64,000 nucleotides of DNA from Scandinavium ludwigii_A. GTDB lineage: Bacteria > Pseudomonadota > Gammaproteobacteria > Enterobacterales > Enterobacteriaceae. This document shows positions 43,173 through 52,215 of this stretch, piece after piece; positions within the stretch are counted from its first letter, which is position 1; every line of letters starts with the position of its first letter. The position numbers and the translations under genes are program-made. Below the pieces are notes generated by a model, which ran no database searches, was not told the origin of the DNA, and worked only from the letters and a program-made list of their open reading frames with translations. The stretch lies in NCBI GenBank assembly GCA_050516505.1, contig CP191518.1, forward strand, positions 2,418,001 through 2,482,000. The letters run 5' to 3'.

Positions 43173-44592
43173 AGCTACTCTCCAGAAGCGCACGCTGGCG
43201 CAGCAGGGAACAAGGGCGATAGCGTTCTTCGCCGTAATGACGTTGCAGGTTTTCCAGCAGCGCCAGCACGCGCTGCCAGCCGAGCTGTTCGCCCCACTGG
43301 AGAGGACCTCGTGGGTAATTCACGCCCAGACGCATGGCGGTGTTGATATCCTCTTCGCTGGCGACGCCTTTTTGCAGGGCGTCCAGCGCTTCGTTGACCA
43401 GCATCGCCACGGTGCGCCATACCAGCAGTCCAGGATAATCGGCAACCAGCAGCACTTTTTTGCCCTGTTGCTGCAACCAGTAAATGGCTTTTTCCGTGGC
43501 GTCCAGGCGATTGCCCGGCGCAGGGGCAATCACCACCACCGCGCCTTCGCTGCGGTCCATCATCACCACCGGCTGGCGAGTGCGCGTAGCCGCGGCCTGA
43601 GCGGTTTCACCGGTAGTTTCCATCAGCAGCACATCATCAAGCGTGACAACGTCACGCTCTTTCTGCACGCCAGACGCCTGACGGTGCGCAGGCACAGCCG
43701 GATAAAACGCAGGCTCGGCGGCCCCCTGCGGCCAGGGATAAACGCCCTGCCCACTTTTTTTACCGAAGCGCCCAGCCAGCACCAGTTCCTGCTGCACCAG
43801 CGACGGCAGAAAACGACGTTCCTGCCAGAAAGCGTTAAACACTGAACAGGTCACGGCGAAATTGACGTCCTGACCAATCAAATCGGTGAGCGCCAATGGC
43901 CCCATCGGGAAACCGCCCGCTTCACGTAACGCGGTATCAATCACTTCCGGGGCGGCAACCTGCTCTTCCAGCGCACGCCAGGCTTCGGCATAGAACGGAC
44001 GTGCCACGCGGTTGACGATAAAACCGGGCGTGGAGTGGCACTGAACCGGCTGTTTTCCCCAGGCCAGTACGCACTGACTGAGTTGCGTCACCACTTCGGT
44101 GGACGTTGCCACACCGCTCACCACTTCCACCAGTTTCATGACCGGCGCCGGGTTGAAGAAATGTAGCCCCGCCACGCGCTCCGGGTGTTTCACCCTCGCC
44201 GCAATCGCGGTAATCGAAATGGATGAGGTGTTGCTGGTCAGCAGTGTGTGCGCCGGGCAAATTTCACCCAGCTGGGCAAACAGCGCTTTTTTGACGTCGA
44301 GATTTTCAGCGGCCGCTTCAATCACTAAATCGGCCGCCACCAGCGCTGCGATATCCGTCACCGGCACAATACGCGCCAGACCGCGTTCGCAGGCTTCGGC
44401 ACTCAGCTTGCCGCGCGCGACTCGGGAAGTCAGACGCTGGCGCAGTGCGTCGAGAGCGCGGGTCATGGCGTCGGCAGAAATGTCATGCAACAGCACCTGT
44501 TGCCCGGCCATCGCCGCCACTTCCGCGATACCTGCGCCCATGGTGCCGCTGCCAATGACCGCTACGGTTCGAATCTGTTGGCTCATGGTCAT
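43162..44592 (-). CDS. paaH: 3-hydroxyadipyl-CoA dehydrogenase PaaH
   Basis: 476 residues (E. coli 475). NAD-binding motif VAVIGSGTMGAGIAEVAA at the N-terminus, then HFFNPAPVMKLVEVV and a duplicated C-terminal dehydrogenase domain. It oxidises 3-hydroxyadipyl-CoA to 3-oxoadipyl-CoA. The chosen ATG overlaps the paaG stop (ATGA); a second ATG two codons later (44586) is also possible. Confidence 0.95.
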   Translation of the reverse strand: MTMSQQIRTVAVIGSGTMGAGIAEVAAMAGQQVLLHDISADAMTRALDALRQRLTSRVARGKLSAEACERGLARIVPVTDIAALVAADLVIEAAAENLDVKKALFAQLGEICPAHTLLTSNTSSISITAIAARVKHPERVAGLHFFNPAPVMKLVEVVSGVATSTEVVTQLSQCVLAWGKQPVQCHSTPGFIVNRVARPFYAEAWRALEEQVAAPEVIDTALREAGGFPMGPLALTDLIGQDVNFAVTCSVFNAFWQERRFLPSLVQQELVLAGRFGKKSGQGVYPWPQGAAEPAFYPAVPAHRQASGVQKERDVVTLDDVLLMETTGETAQAAATRTRQPVVMMDRSEGAVVVIAPAPGNRLDATEKAIYWLQQQGKKVLLVADYPGLLVWRTVAMLVNEALDALQKGVASEEDINTAMRLGVNYPRGPLQWGEQLGWQRVLALLENLQRHYGEERYRPCSLLRQRALLESSYES

Positions 44593-45377
44593 TTCCCGCT
44601 GAACTGTGGTTGACGTTTGGCGAGGAAAGCGCTGACGCCTTCTCGATAATCCGCGCTGCGCCCTGCCATGCGTTGGTAGTCACGCTCGAGGTCGAGCTGT
44701 GCGTCCAGGCCGTGGGTTTCCGCCGCGTTGATCGCCTGCTTGATAAGTCCGAGGCCATACGTCGGCTGCGTCGCAAAGTGGCGCGCCATCTGATTGGCGG
44801 TGTCGCTGAGCTGTGCGTCATCCACTACCTGCCAGATCATGCCCCACTGCTGAGCCTGTTCGGCGCTGAGTTTGTCTCCCAGCAGCGCCAGGCCCATTGC
44901 CCGTGCACGCCCCGCTACTCGCGGTAAAACCCAGGTGCCGCCGCAGTCTGGAATCAGTCCCAACTTGCTGAACGCCATCACGAAATTCGCTGAACGCGCG
45001 GCGATCACGATGTCGCAACCGATCGCCAGCGTGGCGCCAGCGCCTGCCGCCACGCCATTCACCGCACAGATAACCGGTTTCGGCAGCGTTGCCAGACGGC
45101 GAACCAGCGGGTTCCAGAAGGTTTCCACCGAATACCCCAGATCCGGCGGGGGACCGCTCGGGTCAACGTTACGGTCGTTCAGATCTTGCCCGGCGCAAAA
45201 TCCGCGTCCGGCACCGGTGATGACCAGGCAACGAATCGTGTCATCGCGTTCGGCCTGTTTCAGGCACTCGGCGAGCTGCCCGTGCATCTCCTCGTTAAAG
45301 CTGTTCAGTCGATCCGGACGATTCAGCGTGAGCGTCATCACCCCGTGCTCAACGTGACTGAGAATAAAAGCATCCAT
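44589..45377 (-). CDS. paaG: Ring 1,2-epoxyphenylacetyl-CoA isomerase PaaG
   Basis: 262 residues, equal to E. coli PaaG. Crotonase fold with the oxyanion segment GRGFCAGQDLNDR and the catalytic region GLIPDCGGTWVLPR. It turns the epoxide into the seven-membered oxepin-CoA and also isomerises a later double bond. Sits 2 bp after paaF and overlaps paaH by 4 bp. Confidence 0.96.
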   Translation of the reverse strand: MDAFILSHVEHGVMTLTLNRPDRLNSFNEEMHGQLAECLKQAERDDTIRCLVITGAGRGFCAGQDLNDRNVDPSGPPPDLGYSVETFWNPLVRRLATLPKPVICAVNGVAAGAGATLAIGCDIVIAARSANFVMAFSKLGLIPDCGGTWVLPRVAGRARAMGLALLGDKLSAEQAQQWGMIWQVVDDAQLSDTANQMARHFATQPTYGLGLIKQAINAAETHGLDAQLDLERDYQRMAGRSADYREGVSAFLAKRQPQFSGK

Positions 45378-45379
45378 CG

Positions 45380-46147
45380 TTAGCGTCCTTTGAATTCAGG
45401 TTGGCGTTTGGCGAGAAACGCGGCGATACCTTCGCGACGATCGTCGGTTGCGCTGAGCAGCGTAAACAGCTGGCGCTCCTGCGCGAGGCCGGCACCGAGC
45501 GTAACTTCCTGTGATTGACGAAGCGCCTGCTTCGCGGCCTGCAACGCCAGCGGGGCGTGTTTTGCCATCGCAGCCGCCAGGCTGATGGCGTATTCCGTGG
45601 TCAGGCCAACGGGGTAAATTTCGCTCACAAGACCCGCCTGCTGCGCGCGTGAGGCATCAATGCTACGTCCGGTCAGCACCATTTGTGTTGCTAACGATTT
45701 GCCCACGCAGCGGATAAGACGCTGCGTGCCGCCTGCGCCCGGCATCAGGCCAAGCGTAATTTCTGGCAGTCCAAATGTGGCGTTGTCGCCCGCCACCACC
45801 ACATCGCACAGCAGCGCCAATTCACAGCCAGCCCCCAGCGCGTAACCGTTCACGGCAGCAATCAGGGGTTTACTGAAGGCGTCGATGCGCGCCCAAATAC
45901 GCGGGCGACTATCATTCAGCGTCGCGGCTAAATCTTTTTCCGCCATCTCCTGTAAATCCGCTCCGGCGGCAAACATGCGCTCGCTGCCGGTGATGACCAC
46001 TGCCCCCACGCTGCTGTCCTGCTGGGCTGATTCCAGCGCGTCGGCAATGTGAGTCAATAACGCGTTGTTCAGGGCATTGCGTGCCTGCGGACGGTTCAGC
46101 GTCAGCAGCAATACGCGGTCGTGGCGGCTACTCAGTAATTCGCTCAT
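45380..46147 (-). CDS. paaF: 2,3-dehydroadipyl-CoA hydratase PaaF
   Basis: 255 residues, equal to E. coli PaaF. Crotonase-family enoyl-CoA hydratase with the oxyanion segment FAAGADLQEMAEKD and the active-site stretch LGLMPGAGGTQRLIR carrying the catalytic Glu region. It hydrates 2,3-dehydroadipyl-CoA. The start overlaps the paaE stop by 4 bp. Confidence 0.96.
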   Translation of the reverse strand: MSELLSSRHDRVLLLTLNRPQARNALNNALLTHIADALESAQQDSSVGAVVITGSERMFAAGADLQEMAEKDLAATLNDSRPRIWARIDAFSKPLIAAVNGYALGAGCELALLCDVVVAGDNATFGLPEITLGLMPGAGGTQRLIRCVGKSLATQMVLTGRSIDASRAQQAGLVSEIYPVGLTTEYAISLAAAMAKHAPLALQAAKQALRQSQEVTLGAGLAQERQLFTLLSATDDRREGIAAFLAKRQPEFKGR

Positions 46148-47214
46148 GCCATCCCCTTCGCATCAAAATCGACGATCACGTCGGCGGTGAGCGGCAGCGA
46201 CTGGCAGCTCAGAACATATCCTGCCGCCAGTTCATCCGGCTCGAGGCTGTAATTGGTTGCCATCGACACTTCACCGCGCAGTACTTTGCATTTGCAGGTG
46301 GCGCAGACCCCGCCTTTGCAGGCGTACGGTAGGTCCGCGCCCTGACGCAATGCAGCGTCGAGAATGCTTTCGTCATCAGCGGAAAGGACAATCGCGCGGT
46401 CACGCCCGTCCTGACGCAGGGTGACCGTCTGGCCGTCGGCCTGCACGCTGGACGAATGCCGCACGGTGCTGCCCGGGGTATTGAAGCGCTCGAGGTGAAT
46501 AGCATTTTGCGGCATTCCCAACGCGATGAGCGCAGTTTCAGCGTCGTCCATCATCGCCGCCGGACCGCAGATAAAGGCCTCATCAAACTGGCTGAAATTC
46601 AGTAGAGAGCGGGAAAGTGCATGCAGTTTTTCGCCGTCGATGCGGCCATGTAGCAGCGCGCTGTCGAGGGTTTCCTGGCTGAAAATACTCAGCAATTGCA
46701 GGCGGGTCGGATACGTGTCTTTCAGATCGGCCAGCTGCTGGCGGAACATCATGCTCTGGCTGCTGCGGTTGCCGTAAATCACCGTGAACGCGCTGTCCGG
46801 CTCGGCCTGTAATGTGGTTTCCACAATCGCCAGCATCGGCGTTATTCCAGAACCTGCGGCGATCGCCAGATAGTGCCCGCTACGTTCAGGCTGCGGCTGA
46901 TAGCCAAAGTTGCCCTGGGGGATCATCACCTCAAGGGCCATTCCGGCTTTGATTTCATCCCGGGCATAGCGCGAGAAGCGCCCGCCTTCGATGGCCTTCA
47001 CCGCCACGCTGATTTCGCCCGGCACGGCACGGCGACAAATAGAATAACAGCGGCGGAGTTCTTCGCCTGCCAGTTTGGCCTTCAGGGTCAGATGCTGACC
47101 GGGGCGAAACGCGTAGGCGTTTTGCAGCGTTTGCGGTACGGCGAACGTAATGGTCACCGCATCGCGGGTTTCCGGTTCAACCTTTGCCACCGTAAGCGAA
47201 TGAAACGTCGTCAT
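46144..47214 (-). CDS. paaE: Reductase subunit PaaE of phenylacetyl-CoA epoxidase
   Basis: 356 residues from the ATG at 47214, the E. coli length; a longer frame to 47304 runs back into paaD. Modular electron-transfer protein: FAD domain (RRCYSICRR), NADPH domain (AAGSGITPMLAI) and a C-terminal plant-type [2Fe-2S] ferredoxin domain (ACKGGVCATCKCK). It passes electrons from NADPH to the PaaA di-iron centre. Confidence 0.96.
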   Translation of the reverse strand: MTTFHSLTVAKVEPETRDAVTITFAVPQTLQNAYAFRPGQHLTLKAKLAGEELRRCYSICRRAVPGEISVAVKAIEGGRFSRYARDEIKAGMALEVMIPQGNFGYQPQPERSGHYLAIAAGSGITPMLAIVETTLQAEPDSAFTVIYGNRSSQSMMFRQQLADLKDTYPTRLQLLSIFSQETLDSALLHGRIDGEKLHALSRSLLNFSQFDEAFICGPAAMMDDAETALIALGMPQNAIHLERFNTPGSTVRHSSSVQADGQTVTLRQDGRDRAIVLSADDESILDAALRQGADLPYACKGGVCATCKCKVLRGEVSMATNYSLEPDELAAGYVLSCQSLPLTADVIVDFDAKGMA

Positions 47215-47221
47215 GGCAACC

Positions 47222-47719
47222 TCAAATACATTTAAAGTAATCAAAAGGTTCTCGGCAGCTGTCGCAGCGGTATAACGCTTTGCAGGCCGTGGAACCAAAT
47301 TCACTGATCATCGACGTATGGGTGCTGCCGCAGCGCGGACAGGCCACATCCGTCGGCATTCCCGCGTGGCAGGCATGGGCCTGTGGCGGGCTGATACCGT
47401 ACTGCCGCAGACGCTCACGGGCATCCGGGGTCATCCAGTCTGTCGTCCACGGCGGGTCAAGCTGCAGGACGATATGCACCGGCGTGTAACCATGCGCGGT
47501 CATCGCGGTGCGTATCTCGCCGAGCAGATGCTCCGTTGCAGGGCAACCCGAATAGGTTGGCGTGAAGCCCACCACCCAGCCATCGCCCTGTGGCGTCACG
47601 CTGCGCACCATCCCCAGATCGGTGATGGTCAGCACCGGCACTTCCGGGTCTGAAATCTGACTTAACAGCGTCCATATCTCGTGGACTTCAGCGGGAGCAA
47701 TACTGGCGAGACGTTGCAT
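47222..47719 (-). CDS. paaD: Phenylacetyl-CoA epoxidase assembly protein PaaD
   Basis: 165 residues from the ATG at 47719, as in E. coli. DUF59/MIP18-like N-terminal domain (ISDPEVPVLTITDLGMVR, TYSGCPATE) and a C-terminal zinc-ribbon (CPRCGSTHT ... CDSCREPFDYFKC). Believed to help iron-sulphur or di-iron assembly of the epoxidase. Overlaps paaC's 3' end neighbourhood closely, so it is tightly coupled in the operon. Confidence 0.95.
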   Translation of the reverse strand: MQRLASIAPAEVHEIWTLLSQISDPEVPVLTITDLGMVRSVTPQGDGWVVGFTPTYSGCPATEHLLGEIRTAMTAHGYTPVHIVLQLDPPWTTDWMTPDARERLRQYGISPPQAHACHAGMPTDVACPRCGSTHTSMISEFGSTACKALYRCDSCREPFDYFKCI

Positions 47720-47730
47720 AGCGACCTCCG

Positions 47731-48486
47731 TTACCACTGCTGACTGGGATACGAACGCTGTAAGTACTGCATTTCTGCCAGCATTGGCCCCAGATGTTCG
47801 GTGTGCAGCCCCTGCTTGCCGCCGGTGCGGTACGGCTGCTCCTGCGGAACGTTAAGCTCTGCGGCGGCCAGCACGCTGGAAATTTCCGCCAGCCAGCCGG
47901 CTTTCAGCTCACGCGGGTCGACAGCGACGCCTTCGGCAATCAGCGCGTCTTCCAGCGCATCCACCTCGAACAGTTCTGCGGTGAAGCGCCACAGGTTGTC
48001 GATGGCGGCCTGCATCCGCGCGGCAGAGAGTTCGGTCCCACCGCCCAGACGCTCAACCCAGCCACGGCTGAAGCGCAGGTGATAACGTGCTTCTTTGATG
48101 GCTTTGGCGGCGATGGCAGCAATTTGCGCGTCTTTGCTGCTTGTCAGTCGACTGAACAACGCCACGTGCCAGGCATCCATAAACAGCTGGCGTGCCAGAG
48201 TGTCGGCGAAGTTACCGTTCGGCTGCTCCACCAGCAGGATGTTGCAGAACTGCCGTTCGTCGCGGCCAAACGCCAGCGTGTCTTCATTGCCTTCACCCTG
48301 ACGTTCAGCGGCGTAGGTGAGGAAATTGCGGGCCTGGCCCATCAGGTCGAGGCCGATATTGGCCAGCGCCAGATCGATCTCCAACTCCGGGGCGTGACCG
48401 CACCAGGCCGAAAGGCGCTGAGAAAGCACCAGACAGTTGTCGCCGAGGCGCAGAGCGTAAGTCGCGATAGGATCGTGATTCTTCAT
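47731..48486 (-). CDS. paaC: Phenylacetyl-CoA epoxidase structural subunit PaaC
   Basis: 251 residues from the ATG at 48486 (MKNHDPIATYALRLGDNCLV); the upstream extension overlaps paaB and is not used. It resembles PaaA in fold but lacks the iron site, and forms the PaaAC catalytic heterodimer. Conserved segments include EIDLALANIGLDLMGQARNF and EQPNGNFADT. E. coli PaaC has 248 residues. Confidence 0.95.
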   Translation of the reverse strand: MKNHDPIATYALRLGDNCLVLSQRLSAWCGHAPELEIDLALANIGLDLMGQARNFLTYAAERQGEGNEDTLAFGRDERQFCNILLVEQPNGNFADTLARQLFMDAWHVALFSRLTSSKDAQIAAIAAKAIKEARYHLRFSRGWVERLGGGTELSAARMQAAIDNLWRFTAELFEVDALEDALIAEGVAVDPRELKAGWLAEISSVLAAAELNVPQEQPYRTGGKQGLHTEHLGPMLAEMQYLQRSYPSQQW

Positions 48487-48493
48487 GGCTGCC

Positions 48494-48781
48494 TCACATG
48501 TGCTCGATGCCGTCAGGCAGGGTGTAGAACGTCGGGTGGCGATAGATTTTGCTCTCCGCCGGGTCGAAAAATTCACCGCGTTCTTCTGGCTGTGAGGCCA
48601 CGATTTCGCTCGCTTTCACCACCCAGATTGAGCAGCCTTCGCTGCGCCGGGTGTAGGCATCACGGGCATTTTCCAGCGCCATGCGATCGTCGGCGGCGTG
48701 CAGACTGCCCACGTGACGGTGCGATAAACCTTGTTTGCTGCGGACGAACACTTCATATAACGGCCAGTAGACATTGCTCAT
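48494..48781 (-). CDS. paaB: Phenylacetyl-CoA epoxidase subunit PaaB
   Basis: 95 residues, the E. coli length. Small subunit needed for the epoxidase complex, starting MSNVYWPLYEVFVRSKQGL, with conserved HRHVGSLHAADDRMALENAR. It bridges the catalytic heterodimers. Lies between paaA (12 bp) and paaC (7 bp). Confidence 0.96.
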   Translation of the reverse strand: MSNVYWPLYEVFVRSKQGLSHRHVGSLHAADDRMALENARDAYTRRSEGCSIWVVKASEIVASQPEERGEFFDPAESKIYRHPTFYTLPDGIEHM

Positions 48782-48793
48782 TGTTATTTCCCC

Positions 48794-49723
48794 TTACGCC
48801 ACGTTACGGGCCTGCTGTTTTTCGGCATGCGCCAGTGCGGCTTCCCGCACCCAGGCGCCCTCTTCCCAGGCTTTACGCTTGGCGGCCAGACGTTCGTGGT
48901 TACAAATGCCACGCCCGTTAATCACGTCGTTAAATTCATTCCAGTCGATGGCACCGAAGCGGTACTCGCCGGTGGTTTCGTCACGCGTCAGATCCGGATC
49001 CGGCACGGTCATGCCCAACATTTCGACCTGCGGAACGGTGTTGTCGACAAAGCGTTGACGCAGTTCATCATTACCGAAGCGCTTGATTTTCCACGCCAGG
49101 CTCTGGGCGCTGTTCGGGGAGCTGTCATCATTCGGCCCGAACATCATCAACGCCGGCCACCAGAAGCGGTTGATCGCATCCTGCAACATCGCGCGCTGCT
49201 CTTCGCTGCCGTTCGCCAGCGCCATGCAGGCTTCGAATCCCTGACGCTGATGGAAGCTCTCTTCCTTACAGATTTTCACCATTGCCCGGGCATACGGTCC
49301 GTAGGATGTGCGACACAGTGCTACCTGATTGACGATGGCAGCGCCGTCAACCAGCCAGCCAATCACGCCGATATCCGCCCAGTTGAGCGTCGGGTAGTTA
49401 AAGATGGACGAGTACTTCATGCGTCCATCGAGCATCTTTTGGTAGATATCTTCGCGAGCGCAGCCGAGGGTTTCTGCCGCGCTGTAGAGATAAAGGCCGT
49501 GCCCCGCTTCGTCCTGCACTTTCGCCAGCAGAATGGCCTTGCGGCGCAGCGTCGGGGCGCGAGATATCCAGTTGCCTTCCGGGAGCATGCCGACAATCTC
49601 AGAGTGCGCATGCTGGCCAATCTGACGGATCAGGGTTTTGCGGTACGCCTCGGGCATCCAGTCCTGCGGCTCGATGGCCGTCTCTTCGGCGATGCGCGCT
49701 TCAAAACGTTGTTCTTCAGTCAC
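48794..49723 (-). CDS. paaA: Phenylacetyl-CoA epoxidase catalytic subunit PaaA
   Basis: 309 residues from a GTG at 49723, the E. coli length, with AAGGGTGA upstream. Di-iron oxygenase with ligand motifs KVQDEAGHGLYLY and CKEESFHQRQGFEA. It epoxidises the aromatic ring of phenylacetyl-CoA. First gene of the paaABCDEFGHIJK operon and divergent from paaZ; the 287-bp gap holds the operator candidates. Confidence 0.96.
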   Translation of the reverse strand: MTEEQRFEARIAEETAIEPQDWMPEAYRKTLIRQIGQHAHSEIVGMLPEGNWISRAPTLRRKAILLAKVQDEAGHGLYLYSAAETLGCAREDIYQKMLDGRMKYSSIFNYPTLNWADIGVIGWLVDGAAIVNQVALCRTSYGPYARAMVKICKEESFHQRQGFEACMALANGSEEQRAMLQDAINRFWWPALMMFGPNDDSSPNSAQSLAWKIKRFGNDELRQRFVDNTVPQVEMLGMTVPDPDLTRDETTGEYRFGAIDWNEFNDVINGRGICNHERLAAKRKAWEEGAWVREAALAHAEKQQARNVA

Positions 49724-49747
49724 AATGTCACCCTTATGATTCCCATT

Positions 49748-49776
49748 TGATTCACATAATGTATTTTTGTGAATCA
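49748..49776. promoter_or_regulatory. Candidate PaaX operator, paaA side
   Basis: TGATTCAC-N13-GTGAATCA is a perfect 8-bp inverted repeat 25 bp before the paaA start. TGATTC/GAATCA half-sites are the kind reported for PaaX in E. coli, though with a different spacing. Assignment inferred from position. Confidence 0.6.
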
Positions 49777-49836
49777 TATTGTTTATGTGAAGTTACATAA
49801 AGGTTAAGTAAAACCCCAAGAAGGGTTTGTGTATTT

Positions 49837-49852
49837 TGTGACGCTCTTCGCA
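49837..49852. promoter_or_regulatory. Candidate CRP site in the paaA-paaZ region
   Basis: TGTGA-CGCTCT-TCGCA matches the CRP consensus with one core mismatch, in the middle of the divergent region. CRP is known to activate the paa promoters in E. coli. Confidence 0.5.
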
Positions 49853-49954
49853 GAGTAAATAATAAAATCCTTAAATAACAACGAGCTTATAAACAAACTG
49901 AGAAAGACAAAGATCGCATTGTTAATAAATTATTAAATTCGCCATTGATTTTTA

Positions 49955-49967
49955 TGATTCATAATCA
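49955..49967. promoter_or_regulatory. Candidate PaaX operator, paaZ side
   Basis: TGATT-CAT-AATCA is a perfect short palindrome 44 bp before the paaZ start, sharing the TGATTCA half-site with the paaA-side repeat. Confidence 0.5.
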
Positions 49968-50010
49968 AACTATGTATCACGACATGACGTAACATTTATG
50001 GAGAAACACA

Positions 50011-52050
50011 ATGCAGCAGTTAACCAGTTTCTTATCCGGCAGCTGGCAGTCTGGCCGGGGCCGAGCGCGGACAATCCATCATGCGATTACCGGCGAACCC
50101 CTTTGGGAAGTGACCAGCGAAGGGCTGGATCTGGCACAGGCGCGCCGTTACGCCATTGAGAAAGGCGGTGAAGCGCTCAGCAAAATGACCTTTGTTGAAC
50201 GGGCCGCGATGCTTAAAGCGGTGGCAAAACATTTACTGGAACAAAAAGACGCGTTCTATGCCCTTTCCGCACAAACGGGTGCCACCCGCGCTGACAGTTG
50301 GGTGGACATCGAAGGCGGGATTGGCACGCTGTTTACTTACGCGGGACTCGGTGCACGCGAGTTGCCTGACGACGTGTTATGGCCGGAAGATGAGCTGATT
50401 CCGTTGTCGAAAAATGGCGGTTTCGCCGCCCGGCACGTGCTGACGGCAAAATCGGGCGTCGCGGTGCACATCAACGCGTTCAATTTCCCATGCTGGGGAA
50501 TGCTGGAAAAACTGGCACCTACCTGGCTCGCCGGGATGCCGGCCATCATCAAACCCGCCACCGCCAGCGCGCAGGTAACGCAGGAAATGGTCAAATCCAT
50601 CGTCGACAGCGGCTTAGTGCCCGACGGGGCAATTAGCCTGATTTGCGGCGCCGCGGGCGACCTGCTCGACCACCTCGACTTCCAGGACGTGGTGACGTTC
50701 ACCGGCTCGGCGCAAACCGGGCAGTCGCTGCGCATTCATCCGAACATCGTTAAAAATTCGATTCCGTTCACCATGGAAGCCGACTCGCTGAACTGCTGTG
50801 TGCTGGGTGAAGACGTCACGCCGGAGCAGCCGGAATTTGCACTGTTCATTCGCGATGTGGTACGTGAGATGACCGCCAAAGCGGGACAAAAATGTACCGC
50901 GATTCGCCGCATCATCGTGCCACAGGCGCAGATTCAGGTGGTAAGCGACGCGCTGGTCGCCCGTTTACAGGGCATTAAAATGGGCGACCCGGCCGTAGAA
51001 GGCGTGAAAATGGGATCGCTGGTCAACGCCGATCAGCGCGCCGACGTGCAGGAAAAAGTGGATGCGCTGGTGGCCGCTGGCTGTGAAGTGCGCCTCGGTG
51101 GCAAAGCCGATATGCAGGCGGCAGGTGCATTCTTCCCACCGACCCTGCTGTTCTGTCCGCATCCGGACGAAAGCCCGGCGGTGCACGCCATTGAAGCCTT
51201 TGGTCCGGTCGCCACGCTGATGCCGTATCAGACCCGCGCGCAAAGTCTGGCGCTGGCCCGCGCCGGTCAAGGCAGCCTGGCGGGCACACTGGTCACGGCT
51301 GACCCGACTCTGGCCCGCGAGTTTATTCTCGGGGCGGCTCGCGCTCATGGTCGTATTCAAATCCTCAACGAAGAGTCGTCGAAAGAGTCAACTGGACATG
51401 GTTCCCCTCTGCCGCAACTGCTGCATGGCGGGCCGGGTCGCGCGGGGGGTGGCGAAGAGCTGGGCGGTTTGCGTGCCGTAAAACACTACCTGCAACGCAC
51501 CGCCGTTCAGGGCAGCCCGACGATGCTGGCGAGCGTCAGTCAGCAGTGGGTTCGTGGCGCACAGGTGCAGGAAGACCGCGTGCACCCGTTCCGCAAATAT
51601 TTTGAAGAATTGCAGCCGGGCGACAGCTTGCTGACCCCGCGTCGCACCCTGACTGAAACGGACATCGTCAATTTTGCCTGCCTGAGCGGGGATCATTTCT
51701 ACGCGCACATGGACAAAATCGGCGCCGCCGAATCCATGTTTGGCGAACGCGTGGTACACGGTTACTTCGTGATTTCTGCCGCCGCCGGTCTGTTTGTCGA
51801 TGCAGGCGTCGGCCCGGTGATCGCCAACTACGGCATGGAAAACCTGCGCTTTATCGAGCCGGTAAAACCGGGCGATACCATTCAGGTGCGTCTGACCGTG
51901 AAACGCAAAACGGTTAAGCGTCAAAAAACCGCTGACGATAAACCGACTGGCGTGGTGGAATGGGCAGTAGAAGTGTTTAACCAGCATCAGTTGCCGGTTG
52001 CACTCTATTCAATTCTGACGCTGGTCGCCCGTCAACACAGCGATTTCTGA
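50011..52050 (+). CDS. paaZ: Bifunctional oxepin-CoA hydrolase / 3-oxo-5,6-dehydrosuberyl-CoA semialdehyde dehydrogenase PaaZ
   Basis: 679 residues (E. coli 681). An N-terminal aldehyde dehydrogenase domain (about 1-515; catalytic Cys in AGQKCTAIRR, NAD region INAFNFPCWG) is fused to a C-terminal MaoC-like hydratase (about 535-679; Asp and His in LSGDHFYAHMD). It opens the oxepin ring and oxidises the resulting aldehyde. Divergent from paaA; ATGGAGAAAC supplies the ribosome-binding site. Confidence 0.96.
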   Translation: MQQLTSFLSGSWQSGRGRARTIHHAITGEPLWEVTSEGLDLAQARRYAIEKGGEALSKMTFVERAAMLKAVAKHLLEQKDAFYALSAQTGATRADSWVDIEGGIGTLFTYAGLGARELPDDVLWPEDELIPLSKNGGFAARHVLTAKSGVAVHINAFNFPCWGMLEKLAPTWLAGMPAIIKPATASAQVTQEMVKSIVDSGLVPDGAISLICGAAGDLLDHLDFQDVVTFTGSAQTGQSLRIHPNIVKNSIPFTMEADSLNCCVLGEDVTPEQPEFALFIRDVVREMTAKAGQKCTAIRRIIVPQAQIQVVSDALVARLQGIKMGDPAVEGVKMGSLVNADQRADVQEKVDALVAAGCEVRLGGKADMQAAGAFFPPTLLFCPHPDESPAVHAIEAFGPVATLMPYQTRAQSLALARAGQGSLAGTLVTADPTLAREFILGAARAHGRIQILNEESSKESTGHGSPLPQLLHGGPGRAGGGEELGGLRAVKHYLQRTAVQGSPTMLASVSQQWVRGAQVQEDRVHPFRKYFEELQPGDSLLTPRRTLTETDIVNFACLSGDHFYAHMDKIGAAESMFGERVVHGYFVISAAAGLFVDAGVGPVIANYGMENLRFIEPVKPGDTIQVRLTVKRKTVKRQKTADDKPTGVVEWAVEVFNQHQLPVALYSILTLVARQHSDF

Positions 52051-52057
52051 CCTCTTT

Positions 52058-52092
52058 GTTGCCCGGTGGCACGTCGCTCACCGGGCCTACCG
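52058..52092. repeat. REP unit between paaZ and tynA
   Basis: TTGCCCGGTGGCACGTCGCT followed by CACCGGGCCTAC, a single REP-type palindrome after the paaZ stop. Confidence 0.75.
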
Positions 52093-52107
52093 TTCAACCT
52101 CTTAATC

Positions 52108-52145
52108 TGGCAAATCTGACAAAACACCTGGCAGGTGCAGGCAAA
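52108..52145 (+). promoter_or_regulatory. Two FeaR-type boxes upstream of tynA
   Basis: TGGCA-N8-AAA at 52108-52123 matches the TGNCA-N8-AAA motif I recall for FeaR, and TGGCA-N9-AAA at 52129-52145 is a near match. The two TGGCA starts are 21 bp apart, as at feaB. The tynA start is 71 bp downstream. Confidence 0.6.
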
Positions 52146-52215
52146 CGTCGTGCGTCTGCTCGCTGTTAGGGTGAGCGTGTCGTGACTCTAAGAACAAAAC
52201 TATACGAGGTTAACA

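Noticed and set aside
47794..48921. 375-codon plus-strand open frame
   Set aside because: Antisense to paaC, paaB and part of paaA, which are certain genes; no domain or ribosome-binding site.
48827..49750. 307-codon plus-strand open frame
   Set aside because: Antisense to paaA; no family features.
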